A DNA stretch of 64,000 nt from Salinisphaera sp. T31B1 (GTDB taxonomy: Bacteria; Pseudomonadota; Gammaproteobacteria; Nevskiales; Salinisphaeraceae). The position numbers and the translations under genes were made by a program. Where the stretch lies: contig NZ_APNH01000001.1 of assembly GCF_040361275.1 (NCBI RefSeq), positions 620,001 through 684,000 on the forward strand. The letters run 5' to 3'. A model generated the notes under the pieces. The model searched no databases. It worked only from the letters and a program-made list of their open reading frames with translations, and was not told where the DNA came from. Positions 11,320-20,294 of this stretch are shown in pieces. The number at the start of each line of letters is the position of its first letter. The stretch's first letter is position 1.

Positions 11320-12745
11320 CACGCTCATGATCCAGGGCACGGCCAGCGATGCGGGCAAGTCAACGCTGGTCGCCGGGCTCGGCCGCGCATGGCGCCGGCG
11401 CGGGGTGGCCGTGGCCCCTTTCAAGCCACAGAACATGTCGCTCAACAGTGCGGTGTCGGTCGACGGCGGCGAGATCGCCCGTGCGCAGGCGCTGCAGGCC
11501 GCGGCCTGCGGGCTGGCCCCGACCATCGACATGAGCCCGGTACTGATCAAGCCCTCCAGCGATACCGGCGCCCAGGTGATCGTGCACGGGCGCCCGATCG
11601 GCGATATGGCCGCCAGCGCGTATCACGACTACAAACACGTGGCGATGGCCGCGGTGCTGGCTTCGCACGCACGCCTGAGCGCCGCCTACGAGCGGGTGCT
11701 GGTCGAAGGCGCCGGCAGTCCTGCCGAGATCAATCTGCGGGAAAACGATATCGCCAACATGGGGTTTGCCGAGGCCGTGGACTGCCCTGTGCTGCTGGTG
11801 GCCGATATCGACAAGGGCGGGGTCTTCGCCCAGATCGTGGGCACCCTCGAACTGCTGTCGGCCAGCGAGCGGGCCCGGGTCTGCGGCTTCGTAATCAACC
11901 GCTTCCGGGGTGATATCGGTCTGTTGCAACCCGGCTTGGACTGGCTGACGCGGCGCACCGGCAAGCCGGTCTTCGGGGTCCTGCCCTATCTGCAGGGGCT
12001 GCATCTGGATGCCGAGGACGCCATCGCATGCGATCAGCGGCTGGCTGGTGATCGACCGTTCGTCGTCCAGGTCCCGGCCGTGCCGCGGATCAGCAACCAT
12101 ACCGATGTCGATGCGCTGCGTGCCCATCCGGGCGTGGATCTGCGCTGGGTCGGCCCGGGCGATACCCCGGGCCCGGCCGATCTGATCGTGCTGCCCGGTT
12201 CGAAGAACGTACGGGCCGACCTGGCCTGGCTGGAGCAGCGCGGCTGGCCGGCCCATATCCGGCGCCATCTGCGCTACGGCGGCCGGGTGCTGGGCATCTG
12301 CGGCGGCTACCAGATGCTGGGCAAGACCATCGCCGATCCCCAGGGCGTGGAGGACACGCCCGGTACCAGCCCCGGTCTGGGCTGGCTGGATATCGATACC
12401 GAACTGACCGGTCACAAGCATCTCGCCAACGTCGCCGGGCGGCTGTTCGACGAAACCCCGGTCAGCGGCTACCGCATCCACTGCGGTTCAACCCGCGGCG
12501 CCGGGCTGGCACGACCGCTGGTCCGGCTCGATACGGGGCCGGACGGCGCGATCTCGGTCGACGGCCAGATTGCTGGTTGCTATCTGCACGGGCTGTTCGA
12601 CACGGCTCCGGCCTGCGATGCCCTGCTGGCCTGGGCCGGTCTCGAGTCCGGCGGTGCCGTCGATCAGCAGGCGTTGCGCGAAGGGGAGCTCGATCGTCTG
12701 GCCGACGCGGTGGAAGCGGCCATCGATCTGGATACGCTGCCGTGA
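11309..12745 (+). CDS. cobQ: Cobyric acid synthase CobQ (CbiP)
   Basis: The 478-residue protein opens with the dethiobiotin-synthetase-like P-loop ([18 protein letters not shown]) and the [11 protein letters not shown] motif. The C-terminal half is a class I-like glutaminase with the [10 protein letters not shown] nucleophile elbow and a late catalytic histidine region (GCYLHGLF). It amidates side chains b, d, e and g of adenosylcobyrinic a,c-diamide with glutamine and ATP, giving adenosylcobyric acid. Its usual substrate comes from ring synthesis, which is not encoded here, so its place in a salvage operon is puzzling. It overlaps cbiZ by 11 bases and btuC by four (GTGA). Confidence 0.96.
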   Translation: MPASTLMIQGTASDAGKSTLVAGLGRAWRRRGVAVAPFKPQNMSLNSAVSVDGGEIARAQALQAAACGLAPTIDMSPVLIKPSSDTGAQVIVHGRPIGDMAASAYHDYKHVAMAAVLASHARLSAAYERVLVEGAGSPAEINLRENDIANMGFAEAVDCPVLLVADIDKGGVFAQIVGTLELLSASERARVCGFVINRFRGDIGLLQPGLDWLTRRTGKPVFGVLPYLQGLHLDAEDAIACDQRLAGDRPFVVQVPAVPRISNHTDVDALRAHPGVDLRWVGPGDTPGPADLIVLPGSKNVRADLAWLEQRGWPAHIRRHLRYGGRVLGICGGYQMLGKTIADPQGVEDTPGTSPGLGWLDIDTELTGHKHLANVAGRLFDETPVSGYRIHCGSTRGAGLARPLVRLDTGPDGAISVDGQIAGCYLHGLFDTAPACDALLAWAGLESGGAVDQQALREGELDRLADAVEAAIDLDTLP

Positions 12746-13746
12746 ACCGATGGGTGCTGGTAGGTGTGCTTGCCGTCGTTCTGCCGGCCAGTCTGCTCGC
12801 AGCGGTCATGTTCGGCGCGGTATCGCTGCCGGCCGCCGATGTCTGGTCGGTGTTGACCGGCGGTCCGGTCGAGGCGCGCGTCGAGCTGATCGTCGAATAC
12901 ATCCGGCTGCCACGGGCCCTGCTCACCGCGCTGGTCGGCGCGTTGCTGGCGGTGTGCGGGGCAGCGATGCAGGGCTTGTTCCGCAACCCGCTGGCCGATC
13001 CATCGCTGATCGGGGTGACCGCGGGGGCCTCGGCCGGAGCCAGCCTCGCGATCGTGTTCGGCGGTGCCCTGTCGGGGCTGGTCGGACTGTCGTTGGTTTC
13101 GCTGGGCGCGTTTGCCGGCGGCACCCTTGCGGTGGTGTTGGTCTATCGCCTGGCCACCGGCGCCGGCGGAACGTCGGTGGCGACCATGCTGCTGGCCGGC
13201 ATCGCCATCGGCGCAATCGCATCCAGCTTGAGCTCGTTGCTGGAGTTCTATGCCAGCAACGACATGCTGCGCCGGATCAGTCTGTGGCGCATGGGCGGGC
13301 TCGACGGCGCCAACTGGGCGCGTGTGGCCGTGGTATCGCTCGTTGGGCTGGTCGTACTGGGCATCCTGCCGACCCAGGCACGGGCCTTGAACGCGCTGCT
13401 GCTGGGCGAGTCCGAGGCTCGTCACCTGGGGGTAGCGGTCAACACGGTCAAGCGCCGCCTGATCCTGGTGGCCGCGGCCGGCGTAGGCGTGTCGGTGGCC
13501 GTGGCGGGTGCGATCGCCTTCGTGGGGCTGGTGGTGCCCCATATCGTGCGGCTGTTGATCGGGCCCGATCATCGCTGGCTGCTCCCGGCCTCGGCACTGG
13601 CGGGTGCGATCCTGCTGCTCTGGGCAGATACGCTCGCCCGGGTGGTGGTGGCCCCGACCGAACTGCCGGTCGGGCTGCTGACCGCATTGCTCGGAGCGCC
13701 GTTTTTCATTTCGCTGCTGCGCCATCGGCGCGAGTACGCGCTGTGA
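12742..13746 (+). CDS. btuC: Cobalamin ABC transporter permease BtuC (FecCD family)
   Basis: This 334-residue, very hydrophobic protein fits FecCD permeases, with about ten transmembrane helices. It has [24 protein letters not shown] near residues 55-78 (one of the best conserved family segments), [15 protein letters not shown]-like RNPLADP, and the GEGEA-like [11 protein letters not shown] coupling region. It forms the membrane channel that moves corrinoid from BtuF into the cytoplasm, powered by the ATPase at 13754. The GTG start at 12742 overlaps the cobQ stop as GTGA, indicating translational coupling. Confidence 0.92.
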   Translation: MNRWVLVGVLAVVLPASLLAAVMFGAVSLPAADVWSVLTGGPVEARVELIVEYIRLPRALLTALVGALLAVCGAAMQGLFRNPLADPSLIGVTAGASAGASLAIVFGGALSGLVGLSLVSLGAFAGGTLAVVLVYRLATGAGGTSVATMLLAGIAIGAIASSLSSLLEFYASNDMLRRISLWRMGGLDGANWARVAVVSLVGLVVLGILPTQARALNALLLGESEARHLGVAVNTVKRRLILVAAAGVGVSVAVAGAIAFVGLVVPHIVRLLIGPDHRWLLPASALAGAILLLWADTLARVVVAPTELPVGLLTALLGAPFFISLLRHRREYAL

Positions 13747-13753
13747 GGCGGCG

Positions 13754-14530
13754 ATGAGTCTTCAGGTGGCCCATCTGTCGCTGGCCCTCGGCGGAGTGCA
13801 GCGGCTGCACGATATCAGCCTGTCGGTCGCCCCGGGGCGGATGCTGGCCGTGATCGGACCCAACGGGGCCGGCAAGTCGACGCTCATCCATGCCGTGATC
13901 GGCGACCACCCTGGCCATGAGGGCGCGGTCGAACTGGCCGGCCGGCCCATTGCGGACATGGCCGACCGTGAACGGGCCTGTCGGGTCGCGCTTTTGCCCC
14001 AGGCCAGTGCGCTGGCATTTCCTTTCTCGGTCCGTGACGTGGTCGGCCTCGGGCGTGGCCCGCATGCTTCAGGTACACGTATGGATACGGCGATCGTGGC
14101 GGAGGCGTGCCGGGCCGTCGACGTGGCGCATCTGGCGCGACGCAGCTATACCCGGCTGTCCGGCGGCGAAAGACAGCGCGTGCAGCTGGCCCGCGTGTTG
14201 GCCCAGATCTGGCGCGCCGAGGATGCCGTGCCGCGGTTGCTGCTCCTCGACGAACCCGTGGCCGCGCTGGATCTGGGCCACCAGCAGCAGATCATGCAGC
14301 GGGTGCGTGCGTTCGCCGCCGCCGGCGTAGCGGTCGTGATGGTGTTGCACGACATCACCCTGGCCGCCCGGCATGCCGACGACATGCTCGCGCTGCGCGA
14401 CGGCCGCGTGGTCGCCCATGGCGAGCCGGCGAAAGTGGTCACGCCGGCGAACATGGCGCGGCTGTTCGATATCGACGCCCGGGTGATCGCGCATCCGGTC
14501 AGCGGCACGCCGGTGGTGCTGCATGGCTGA
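13754..14530 (+). CDS. btuD: Cobalamin ABC transporter ATP-binding protein BtuD (HmuV-like)
   Basis: The 258-residue ATPase has Walker A GPNGAGKST (about residues 36-44), Q-loop ALLPQAS, signature LSGGERQRVQLARVL, Walker B LLLLDEPVAALD and the H-loop VLHD. It powers BtuC-BtuF uptake of corrinoids. The residue pattern, notably LLPQASALAFPFSVRDVV and the extended ARVLAQIWRAED insert, resembles HmuV-type haem transporter ATPases more than E. coli BtuD. Its location between btuC and cobU argues for corrinoid transport. It begins seven bases after btuC and overlaps cobU by eight bases. Confidence 0.9.
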   Translation: MSLQVAHLSLALGGVQRLHDISLSVAPGRMLAVIGPNGAGKSTLIHAVIGDHPGHEGAVELAGRPIADMADRERACRVALLPQASALAFPFSVRDVVGLGRGPHASGTRMDTAIVAEACRAVDVAHLARRSYTRLSGGERQRVQLARVLAQIWRAEDAVPRLLLLDEPVAALDLGHQQQIMQRVRAFAAAGVAVVMVLHDITLAARHADDMLALRDGRVVAHGEPAKVVTPANMARLFDIDARVIAHPVSGTPVVLHG

Positions 14531-15059
14531 TTCGCGGGCGGCTGGCGGTGTCGAGCTGGTGCTCGGCGGGGTGCGTTCGGGCAAGAGCGGGTACGCCGAG
14601 CGACGCGCGCTGGGACTGGTCGGTATCGATCGCTGGGTGTATGTCGCGACCGGGCGGGCCGGTGATGACGAGATGGCCGCACGGATCGCCCACCATCGTG
14701 CCCATCGCGACGTACGCTGGCAGACCGTCGAGGAAAGCCGCGGCCTGGCCGGCGTGCTGGCTGAATACGACGATCCGCGCTGCTGCGTGCTGGTGGACTG
14801 TCTGACCCTGTGGCTGAGCCACTGTCTGGCGACCGATTGCTGGGTCGATGAACGTCGTGCCCTGCTGGCGGGGCTGGGCGCGTGCCGGTCGCGGGTGCTG
14901 CTGGTCAGCAACGAGGTCGGATCGGGTATCGTCCCACTGGGCGAACTGTCGCGCCGGTTCGCCGACGAGGCCGGGCGGCTGCACCAGGATCTGGCGCGCC
15001 TGTCGACGCGGGTGACGCTGGTGGTCGCCGGTCTGCCGCTGATGCTCAAGGAGGCCTGA
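14523..15059 (+). CDS. cobU: Bifunctional adenosylcobinamide kinase/guanylyltransferase CobU (CobP)
   Basis: The 178-residue protein contains the N-terminal P-loop VLGGVRSGKSGYAER, the VYVATGRAGDDEM segment and the guanylylated-histidine region IAHHRAHRD. The LVDCLTLWLS Walker B-like strand and VSNEVGSGIVP follow. It phosphorylates adenosylcobinamide and converts the phosphate to adenosylcobinamide-GDP, the activated acceptor for the nucleotide loop. Length equals the family norm of about 180. It overlaps the upstream ATPase gene and stops two bases before cobT. Confidence 0.95.
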   Translation: MADSRAAGGVELVLGGVRSGKSGYAERRALGLVGIDRWVYVATGRAGDDEMAARIAHHRAHRDVRWQTVEESRGLAGVLAEYDDPRCCVLVDCLTLWLSHCLATDCWVDERRALLAGLGACRSRVLLVSNEVGSGIVPLGELSRRFADEAGRLHQDLARLSTRVTLVVAGLPLMLKEA

Positions 15060-15061
15060 TC

Positions 15062-16117
15062 ATGGACAGCTGGTACCAGGCGGCGGTGGCCGCGATCGAT
15101 CGCCAGGCGACCGATGCCGCCCGTGCGCGCCAGGCGAGCCTGACCAAGCCGCCCGGCTCGCTCGGACGGCTCGAGGCGCTGGCCGAATCCTTTGCCGGCT
15201 GGCAGGGGCGGGCATTGCCCGTGCTCGGGCGTATCGATGTCTGTGTATTCGCTGCCGATCATGGTGTGGCGGCACAGGGCGTGTCGGCCTTTCCCCAGGC
15301 GGTGACCGGCCAGATGCTGAGCAATTTCGCTGCCGGTGGCGCGGCGGTCAACGTGCTCGCACGGGAACACGGCGCGCATCTGGCCGTGGTGGATGTCGGC
15401 ACGCTGGGTATCCAGGCGCAGCCGTTTGGCGTCATCGAGCAGCGATTGGCCCCCGGGACCGACGACTTCACGCGCGGGCCGGCCATGAGCCAGGCGCTTC
15501 TCGCGGCAGCTCTGCAGATCGGGCGCGACCGCGTCGATGCCGGGTCTTCACTGTTCATCGGCGGCGAAATGGGAATCGGCAACACCACGGCCGCGTCGGC
15601 TGTGCTGGCCGCGCTGCTCGTCGTCGAGCCGGCCGAAGTGGTCGGCCGCGGAACCGGCATCGACGACCCGACGCTGGCCCGTAAGGCCAACGTGGTCGCC
15701 GACGGTCTGGCACGCCACGCGCCCGGTTGGCGAGGGCTGGCTGAACCCGAGCGGTGTGTCCGGATTCTGGCCGATGTCGGCGGACTGGAGATCGCCGCAC
15801 TGACCGGCAGCATGATCGCGGCCGCACAGGCCGGCGTGCCGGTGCTTGTCGACGGGTTCATCACCACCGTGGCCGCCCTGGCGGCCTGCCGGCTCAATCC
15901 GGGCGTGCGTGACTGGCTGCTGTTCGCCCATCGCTCCGCCGAGACCGGCCACGGGCGCGTGCTGGCTGCGCTGGAGGCCGAGCCGATTCTGGATCTGGGC
16001 ATGTGCCTGGGTGAGGGCAGCGCTGCGGTGCTGGCGGTCTCGATCGTGCGGTCGGCCCTGGCGTTGCACGCGGGCATGGCCAGTTTCGAGGATGCCGGAG
16101 TCGACGATGGCCGTTGA
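15062..16117 (+). CDS. cobT: Nicotinate-nucleotide:dimethylbenzimidazole phosphoribosyltransferase CobT
   Basis: The 351-residue protein has the canonical TKPPGSLGRLE motif near residues 29-39, VFAADHGVAAQGVS, GGEMGIGNTTAASA and the C-terminal catalytic glutamate in GMCLGEGSAA (E318, matching E317 of Salmonella CobT). It makes alpha-ribazole phosphate from nicotinate mononucleotide and a benzimidazole or other base, so it chooses the lower ligand of the rebuilt cobamide. The ATG at 15062 immediately precedes the conserved N-terminus. Overlap with the phosphatase gene downstream is 11 bases. Confidence 0.97.
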   Translation: MDSWYQAAVAAIDRQATDAARARQASLTKPPGSLGRLEALAESFAGWQGRALPVLGRIDVCVFAADHGVAAQGVSAFPQAVTGQMLSNFAAGGAAVNVLAREHGAHLAVVDVGTLGIQAQPFGVIEQRLAPGTDDFTRGPAMSQALLAAALQIGRDRVDAGSSLFIGGEMGIGNTTAASAVLAALLVVEPAEVVGRGTGIDDPTLARKANVVADGLARHAPGWRGLAEPERCVRILADVGGLEIAALTGSMIAAAQAGVPVLVDGFITTVAALAACRLNPGVRDWLLFAHRSAETGHGRVLAALEAEPILDLGMCLGEGSAAVLAVSIVRSALALHAGMASFEDAGVDDGR

Positions 16118-16730
16118 ACGGATGCCGACCACGACCACGGTGGATCTGCTGCGCCACGGCGAATGCGAAGGCGGGCCGATTTTCCGCGGCTCGCGGGATG
16201 TGGCTCTGGCGCCAGCCGGCTGGCAGCGACTGCAGGACGTGGCCGCGTGCCAGGCCGGCTGGCAGCGCATCGTCACGTCGCCGCTGGTGCGTTGCCGGGC
16301 GTTTGCCGAATGGCTGGCCGCCGCGCGTGCATTGCCGGTGCAGGTCGATCCCCGTCTGCAGGAGATCGGTTTCGGCGACTGGGAGGGTCGGCCGGTCGCT
16401 GAGGTCTGGCGCGACGATGCCGAGGCGGCTGCGGCCTGGTATCGCGATCCGGAGGCGCATCCGCCGACCGGCGGTGAGCGGCTGGCATCGTTGCGCAAGC
16501 GTGCCCGCATGGCGTTCGACGCCCATGTGGCCACGGGCCGCGGCAGGCACCTGCTGCTGGTCACTCACGGCGGGCTGATCCGAACGCTGCTGGCCGATCT
16601 GCTGAGCATGCCCGGTGCGGCCGTGCACCGGCTGGATACGCCCTATGCCTGTCTGAGCCGGCTGGCGATCACCCATGCCGAGCAGGGCGAGTCCCTGCGT
16701 CTGCTGGGCCACAACATGGGTACGGCATGA
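16107..16730 (+). CDS. cobC: Alpha-ribazole phosphatase CobC (histidine phosphatase family)
   Basis: The 207-residue protein has the histidine phosphatase signature LLRHGECEGG near residue 14, a REIGFGDWEGR-like QEIGFGDWEGR segment and the second catalytic histidine in LLVTHGGLIRTL. It removes the phosphate from alpha-ribazole 5'-phosphate (or from cobalamin phosphate) in nucleotide loop assembly. Many such proteins are only generic phosphoglycerate-mutase-like enzymes, but the position between cobT and cobS makes CobC secure. The start codon at 16107 overlaps cobT. An ATG five codons later is possible. The stop overlaps the cobS ATG by four bases. Confidence 0.92.
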   Translation: MAVERMPTTTTVDLLRHGECEGGPIFRGSRDVALAPAGWQRLQDVAACQAGWQRIVTSPLVRCRAFAEWLAAARALPVQVDPRLQEIGFGDWEGRPVAEVWRDDAEAAAAWYRDPEAHPPTGGERLASLRKRARMAFDAHVATGRGRHLLLVTHGGLIRTLLADLLSMPGAAVHRLDTPYACLSRLAITHAEQGESLRLLGHNMGTA

Positions 16731-17497
16731 GGTTCGCCCAGCCGCTGTGGCTGGCCTGTGCGTTGCTGACCACGCTGCCGGTCGGCCGGCTGGTTCAAGC
16801 GCGTCCCACGGCCGCCGATGTGGGACGCTCGGTGGCCTGCTATCCGTGGGTGGGCTGGTTGCTGGGCATCCTGCTGGAACTGGTTGCCTGGGTGCTGCCG
16901 ACGACCTCGCCGATGCTGGCCGCCGCGCTGCTCGTCGTCGTCTGGATCGCATTGACCGGCGCGCTGCATCTGGACGGACTGGCCGACTGTGCCGATGCCT
17001 GGTCGGCCGGCCATGCCGATGCCAGCCGATGCCTGGCCGTGATGAAGGATCCGGCCGCCGGCCCCATGGGAGTGGCGGCGGTGGTCTGCGTTGTCTTGCT
17101 CAAGGTCGCCGCGCTGGCGGCGCTGTCGACGGGACCGGTGGCGACATGGGGCGGATTTCTGCTGGCCTCGATCGTGCTCGCGCGGGCCGCTGCCACCGCG
17201 CTCATGGTCACCGGCCGGTATGTTCGCCGCCAGGGGATCGCATCGATGCAGAGTGCGTGGCTGCCGGGCGCCGGGCTATGGATCGGGCTGGTTCTGGCCG
17301 GCGCACTGGCGCTGTGCGTGCTGCCGCTGGGCGTCGCGCTTTGGGTTCTGCCGGCGGTGATCGCCTGGACGCTCGTATGGCGCCGCGCCTGGCGGCGGCG
17401 GATCGGCGGTTATACTGGCGATATCGTCGGCGGCCTGATCGAGACCGTGGAAACGCTTGTGCTGGTTGTCGGCGCGCTGGCGATGGGCGGGTCATGA
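16727..17497 (+). CDS. cobS: Adenosylcobinamide-GDP ribazoletransferase CobS
   Basis: This 256-residue integral membrane protein has the diagnostic ALHLDGLADCADAW motif near residues 80-93, an early LTTLPVGR stretch and the late GGYTGDIVGG motif. It joins adenosylcobinamide-GDP to alpha-ribazole (or its phosphate), completing the cobamide at the inner membrane. About six hydrophobic segments are visible, as usual for CobS. It is flanked by four-base overlaps with cobC and cbiB, indicating coupled translation. Confidence 0.96.
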   Translation: MRFAQPLWLACALLTTLPVGRLVQARPTAADVGRSVACYPWVGWLLGILLELVAWVLPTTSPMLAAALLVVVWIALTGALHLDGLADCADAWSAGHADASRCLAVMKDPAAGPMGVAAVVCVVLLKVAALAALSTGPVATWGGFLLASIVLARAAATALMVTGRYVRRQGIASMQSAWLPGAGLWIGLVLAGALALCVLPLGVALWVLPAVIAWTLVWRRAWRRRIGGYTGDIVGGLIETVETLVLVVGALAMGGS

Positions 17498-18426
17498 TCG
17501 CGGCGCTGCTCGGCGCACTGCTTGTCGATCGTCTGCTCGGCGAGCCCTCGCGCGGGCATCCGCTGGTCGTATTCGGCCGCTGGGCAGATGCGCTCGAGAC
17601 ACGCTTGAATCACGATAGGCGGCTGGCCGGTCTGCTCGCCGTGGCCCTGGCCATTGGACCGCCGGTTGCCATCACTGCCGGTCTGGTCCATCTCGCCAGT
17701 GCCTGGTCGGCCGGCATCGGCTGGACACTGGCCGGCGGCGTTGCCGCGCTGTGTATCGGCTATCGCAGTCTTTCCGATCATGTACGCGCGGTCGCTCGTC
17801 CGCTCGCGGCGGGTGATATCGAGGGCGCACGACGTGCCGTGGCCTGTCTGGTCAGCCGCGATACCGGAACGATGACGGCCCCGGCGATCCGGCGTGCGGC
17901 GCTGGAATCGCTGCTGGAGAACGCCAGCGACGCGGTGTTCGCTTCGATGTTCTGGTTCGCGCTCGGCGGCTTGATCGCGGGGCCCGGCGGCGCGAGCGCG
18001 GCCGTGGTGTGTCATCGCCTGGGCAACACGCTGGATGCGATGTGGGGCTACCGCACGCCGGCGCTGGCGCGTTTCGGCTGGGCGGCAGCACGCTTGGACG
18101 ACGGGCTCAACTGGTTGCCGGCACGGGTGACCGCGTTCGTGTTCGTCCTGTGCGGACGCCCGCGGACGGCACTGGCCTGTTGGCGTACCCAGGCAAGCGC
18201 CTGTGCCAGCCCCAACGCGGGCCCGGTGATGAGCGCCGGCGCCGGTGCGCTTGGCCTGCGTCTGGGCGGCGGCGCCTGGTATCACGGGCAGTGGACCGAG
18301 CGTCCGGTGCTCGGCTGCGGCCGCCCACCGCGCGATGCCGATCTGGCACGCGCGCTGGCGCTGGTCGCTCGGGCCAGCGCGGTCTGGTGCGTCCTTATCG
18401 TTGGGGTGGGGCTGGCATGGGCCTGA
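17494..18426 (+). CDS. cbiB: Adenosylcobinamide-phosphate synthase CbiB
   Basis: The 310-residue membrane protein begins with LLGALLVDRLLGEPSRGHPLV, the family hallmark of CbiB (CobD in the Pseudomonas scheme). It also has SRDTGTMTAPAIRRAALESL, an ENASDAVF segment and the VCHRLGNTLDAMWGY stretch. It forms the amide between adenosylcobyric acid and (R)-1-amino-2-propanol O-phosphate made by CobD. With CbiZ upstream it allows stripped cobyric acid to be rebuilt. The ATG at 17494 overlaps the cobS stop by four bases, and the end overlaps cobD by ten. Confidence 0.96.
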   Translation: MIAALLGALLVDRLLGEPSRGHPLVVFGRWADALETRLNHDRRLAGLLAVALAIGPPVAITAGLVHLASAWSAGIGWTLAGGVAALCIGYRSLSDHVRAVARPLAAGDIEGARRAVACLVSRDTGTMTAPAIRRAALESLLENASDAVFASMFWFALGGLIAGPGGASAAVVCHRLGNTLDAMWGYRTPALARFGWAAARLDDGLNWLPARVTAFVFVLCGRPRTALACWRTQASACASPNAGPVMSAGAGALGLRLGGGAWYHGQWTERPVLGCGRPPRDADLARALALVARASAVWCVLIVGVGLAWA

Positions 18427-19409
18427 ACCACGGCGGCCAGCGCGCGGCCGCTGCGTATCGCTACGGTATCCCCGTCGACCGATGGCTGGACGTGTCCACC
18501 GGTATCGCGCCGTGGTCCTGGCCGGTGCCTGACGTGCCCGCACAGGTGTGGGCGCGACTGCCCGAATCCACGCGAGCGCTGTGTGATGCGGCCGGCGCCT
18601 GCTATGGCTGTGCGGGCGAGCGCCTGCTGGCCGTGCCCGGCAGCCAGTTCGCGATCCGTCATATTCCGGCCACGCTGGCGCCGGCCCGGGTGGCGATCCC
18701 GGTGCCGGGCTATGCCGAGCACGGCCGCGGCTGGGCCGAGGCCGGTCATCGCGTGTATGGCTATCGCGATCGCCACGCGCTACAGGCATTGGTCGGGCGC
18801 GTCGAGCACGCGGTGGTGATCAATCCCAACAATCCGACCGCCGAAACCGTGTCGTCGAGTGCACTGCACGCTTTTTTGCGTACGCTACCGGGTCTGCTGG
18901 TCGTCGACGAGGCGTTCATGGATACCGGCGCGCACAGCCTGTTGCCGATGCTGCCCGAACGCGGCGCGGTGGTCCTGCGTTCGCTGGGCAAGTTCTTCGG
19001 TCTGGCGGGTCTGCGTCTGGGTTTCGTTGCCGGCGACGTGGCTGTCCGCCGGGCCTTGGCGGCACGGCTTGAGCCTTGGGGGGTGAGCCACCCGGCGGTC
19101 TGGATCGGCAGCCGGGCGCTGGCCGACATGGTCTGGCAGACTCGCCAGCGCCAGCGCGTGCTCGCCGCCGGTCAGGCGTTGGCCGATCTGCTCGAACGCC
19201 ATCTCGGCGCTGCCCGCGTGGCCCAGGCGGGCCTGTTCGCCACGGCCCGCTTCGACGACCCACAGGCTGCGCCGGCGTGGTTCGATCGGCTGGCGCGCCA
19301 CGGGGTGCTCACGCGATTGGGCGACGACGGGCACTGGTTGCGATTGGGCCTGCCCGGCCCCGGGTTCCAGCGTCTGGCCGGCGTGTTCGCGGCGCTGGCG
19401 TCGGCATGA
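18417..19409 (+). CDS. cobD: L-threonine-O-3-phosphate decarboxylase CobD (PLP enzyme)
   Basis: The 330-residue protein is a fold-type I aminotransferase relative. It has NHGG near the start, VSTGIAPW, INPNNPTAET, LVVDEAFMD and the PLP lysine in RSLGKFFGLAGLRLGF (K192). It decarboxylates threonine phosphate to aminopropanol phosphate, the arm that CbiB attaches. It resembles histidinol-phosphate aminotransferases, but the neighbourhood and the shortened length identify CobD (named CobC in Pseudomonas). It starts ten bases inside cbiB and overlaps btuF by four bases. Confidence 0.94.
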   Translation: MGLNHGGQRAAAAYRYGIPVDRWLDVSTGIAPWSWPVPDVPAQVWARLPESTRALCDAAGACYGCAGERLLAVPGSQFAIRHIPATLAPARVAIPVPGYAEHGRGWAEAGHRVYGYRDRHALQALVGRVEHAVVINPNNPTAETVSSSALHAFLRTLPGLLVVDEAFMDTGAHSLLPMLPERGAVVLRSLGKFFGLAGLRLGFVAGDVAVRRALAARLEPWGVSHPAVWIGSRALADMVWQTRQRQRVLAAGQALADLLERHLGAARVAQAGLFATARFDDPQAAPAWFDRLARHGVLTRLGDDGHWLRLGLPGPGFQRLAGVFAALASA

Positions 19410-20287
19410 AGCGCGCGGCGCTCATCGGGCTGATCTGGCTGCTGATCGCCGCGCCGGCGCTCGCCGAGGTGGTGGCCACCGATTTTCTCGGTCGCCGGGT
19501 GGTGCTGGAACAGCCCGCCCGCCGTATCGTGGCTTTGTCTCCGCATCTTGTGGAAAACCTGTACTCGGCCGGGCTGGGCGATCGACTGGTCGGGGCGGTC
19601 TCGCACAGCGACTACCCGCCGGCGGCCCGCGACATACCGCGGGTGGGGGGCTATATGAGCGTCAGCCTCGAGGCCATCGTCGCGCTCGATCCCGATCTGG
19701 TGGTGGCCTGGGCCTCGGGCGACGGCGGCGGCGGGGCGTCGCTGTCGCGGTTGGAATCGCTGGGGGTGCCGGTGTATGTCGATCGCCCGCGCAAGCCCGC
19801 GGACATCGCACGCGCGATCGAGGATCTGGGCCGGCTCGGCGGCCGTGGGCAGGCCGCGACCGCCGCCGCGACGGCCTTCCGCCGGCGCCTGGCAAGTCTG
19901 CGCGCGCAGTATGCCGATCAGACACCGGTGAGCCTTTTCTACGAGATCTGGAACGAGCCGCTGCAGACGCTGGGCGGCGATCAGTTCGTCACCCACGTGA
20001 TCCGCCTGTGTGGCGGGCGCAACATTTTTGCCGATGCGCGGACGCTGGCGCCTCGCGTGAGTATCGAATCGGTGCTCGTACGCGACCCTCAGGCGATCAT
20101 CGCCACCGGGCGCAGCGACACCGCGCCGCCCTGGCTCGACGACTGGCGGAACTGGCCCGGCCTGCAGGCGGTACGCCACGATCATCTGTATTTCCTGCCG
20201 CCGGATCTGATGAACCGGCCCACGGTGCGCATGCTCGACGGCGCCCGGATGCTGTGCGAAAAGCTGGCGGCCGTGCGTGGCGACTGA
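19406..20287 (+). CDS. btuF: Cobalamin periplasmic binding protein BtuF
   Basis: The 293-residue protein has a signal peptide (hydrophobic LIGLIWLLIAAPALA, cleavage before EVVATD). It shows the BtuF/FhuD-type fold: RRIVALSPHLVENLYSAGLGDRLVG, SHSDYPPAA and VGGYMSVSLEAIVALDPDLVVAW. It hands corrinoid from BtuB to BtuC-BtuD. The placement of the transport subunits at both ends of the biosynthetic genes supports one long transcript. The ATG at 19406 overlaps the cobD stop by four bases. The stop overlaps the possible GTG start of the next gene. Confidence 0.93.
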   Translation: MKRAALIGLIWLLIAAPALAEVVATDFLGRRVVLEQPARRIVALSPHLVENLYSAGLGDRLVGAVSHSDYPPAARDIPRVGGYMSVSLEAIVALDPDLVVAWASGDGGGGASLSRLESLGVPVYVDRPRKPADIARAIEDLGRLGGRGQAATAAATAFRRRLASLRAQYADQTPVSLFYEIWNEPLQTLGGDQFVTHVIRLCGGRNIFADARTLAPRVSIESVLVRDPQAIIATGRSDTAPPWLDDWRNWPGLQAVRHDHLYFLPPDLMNRPTVRMLDGARMLCEKLAAVRGD

Positions 20288-20294
20288 ACGGCAC

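Noticed and set aside
13754-14530. Haem uptake ATPase HmuV
   Set aside because: The neighbours are exclusively corrinoid genes behind a cobalamin riboswitch, so cobalamin is the better substrate call.
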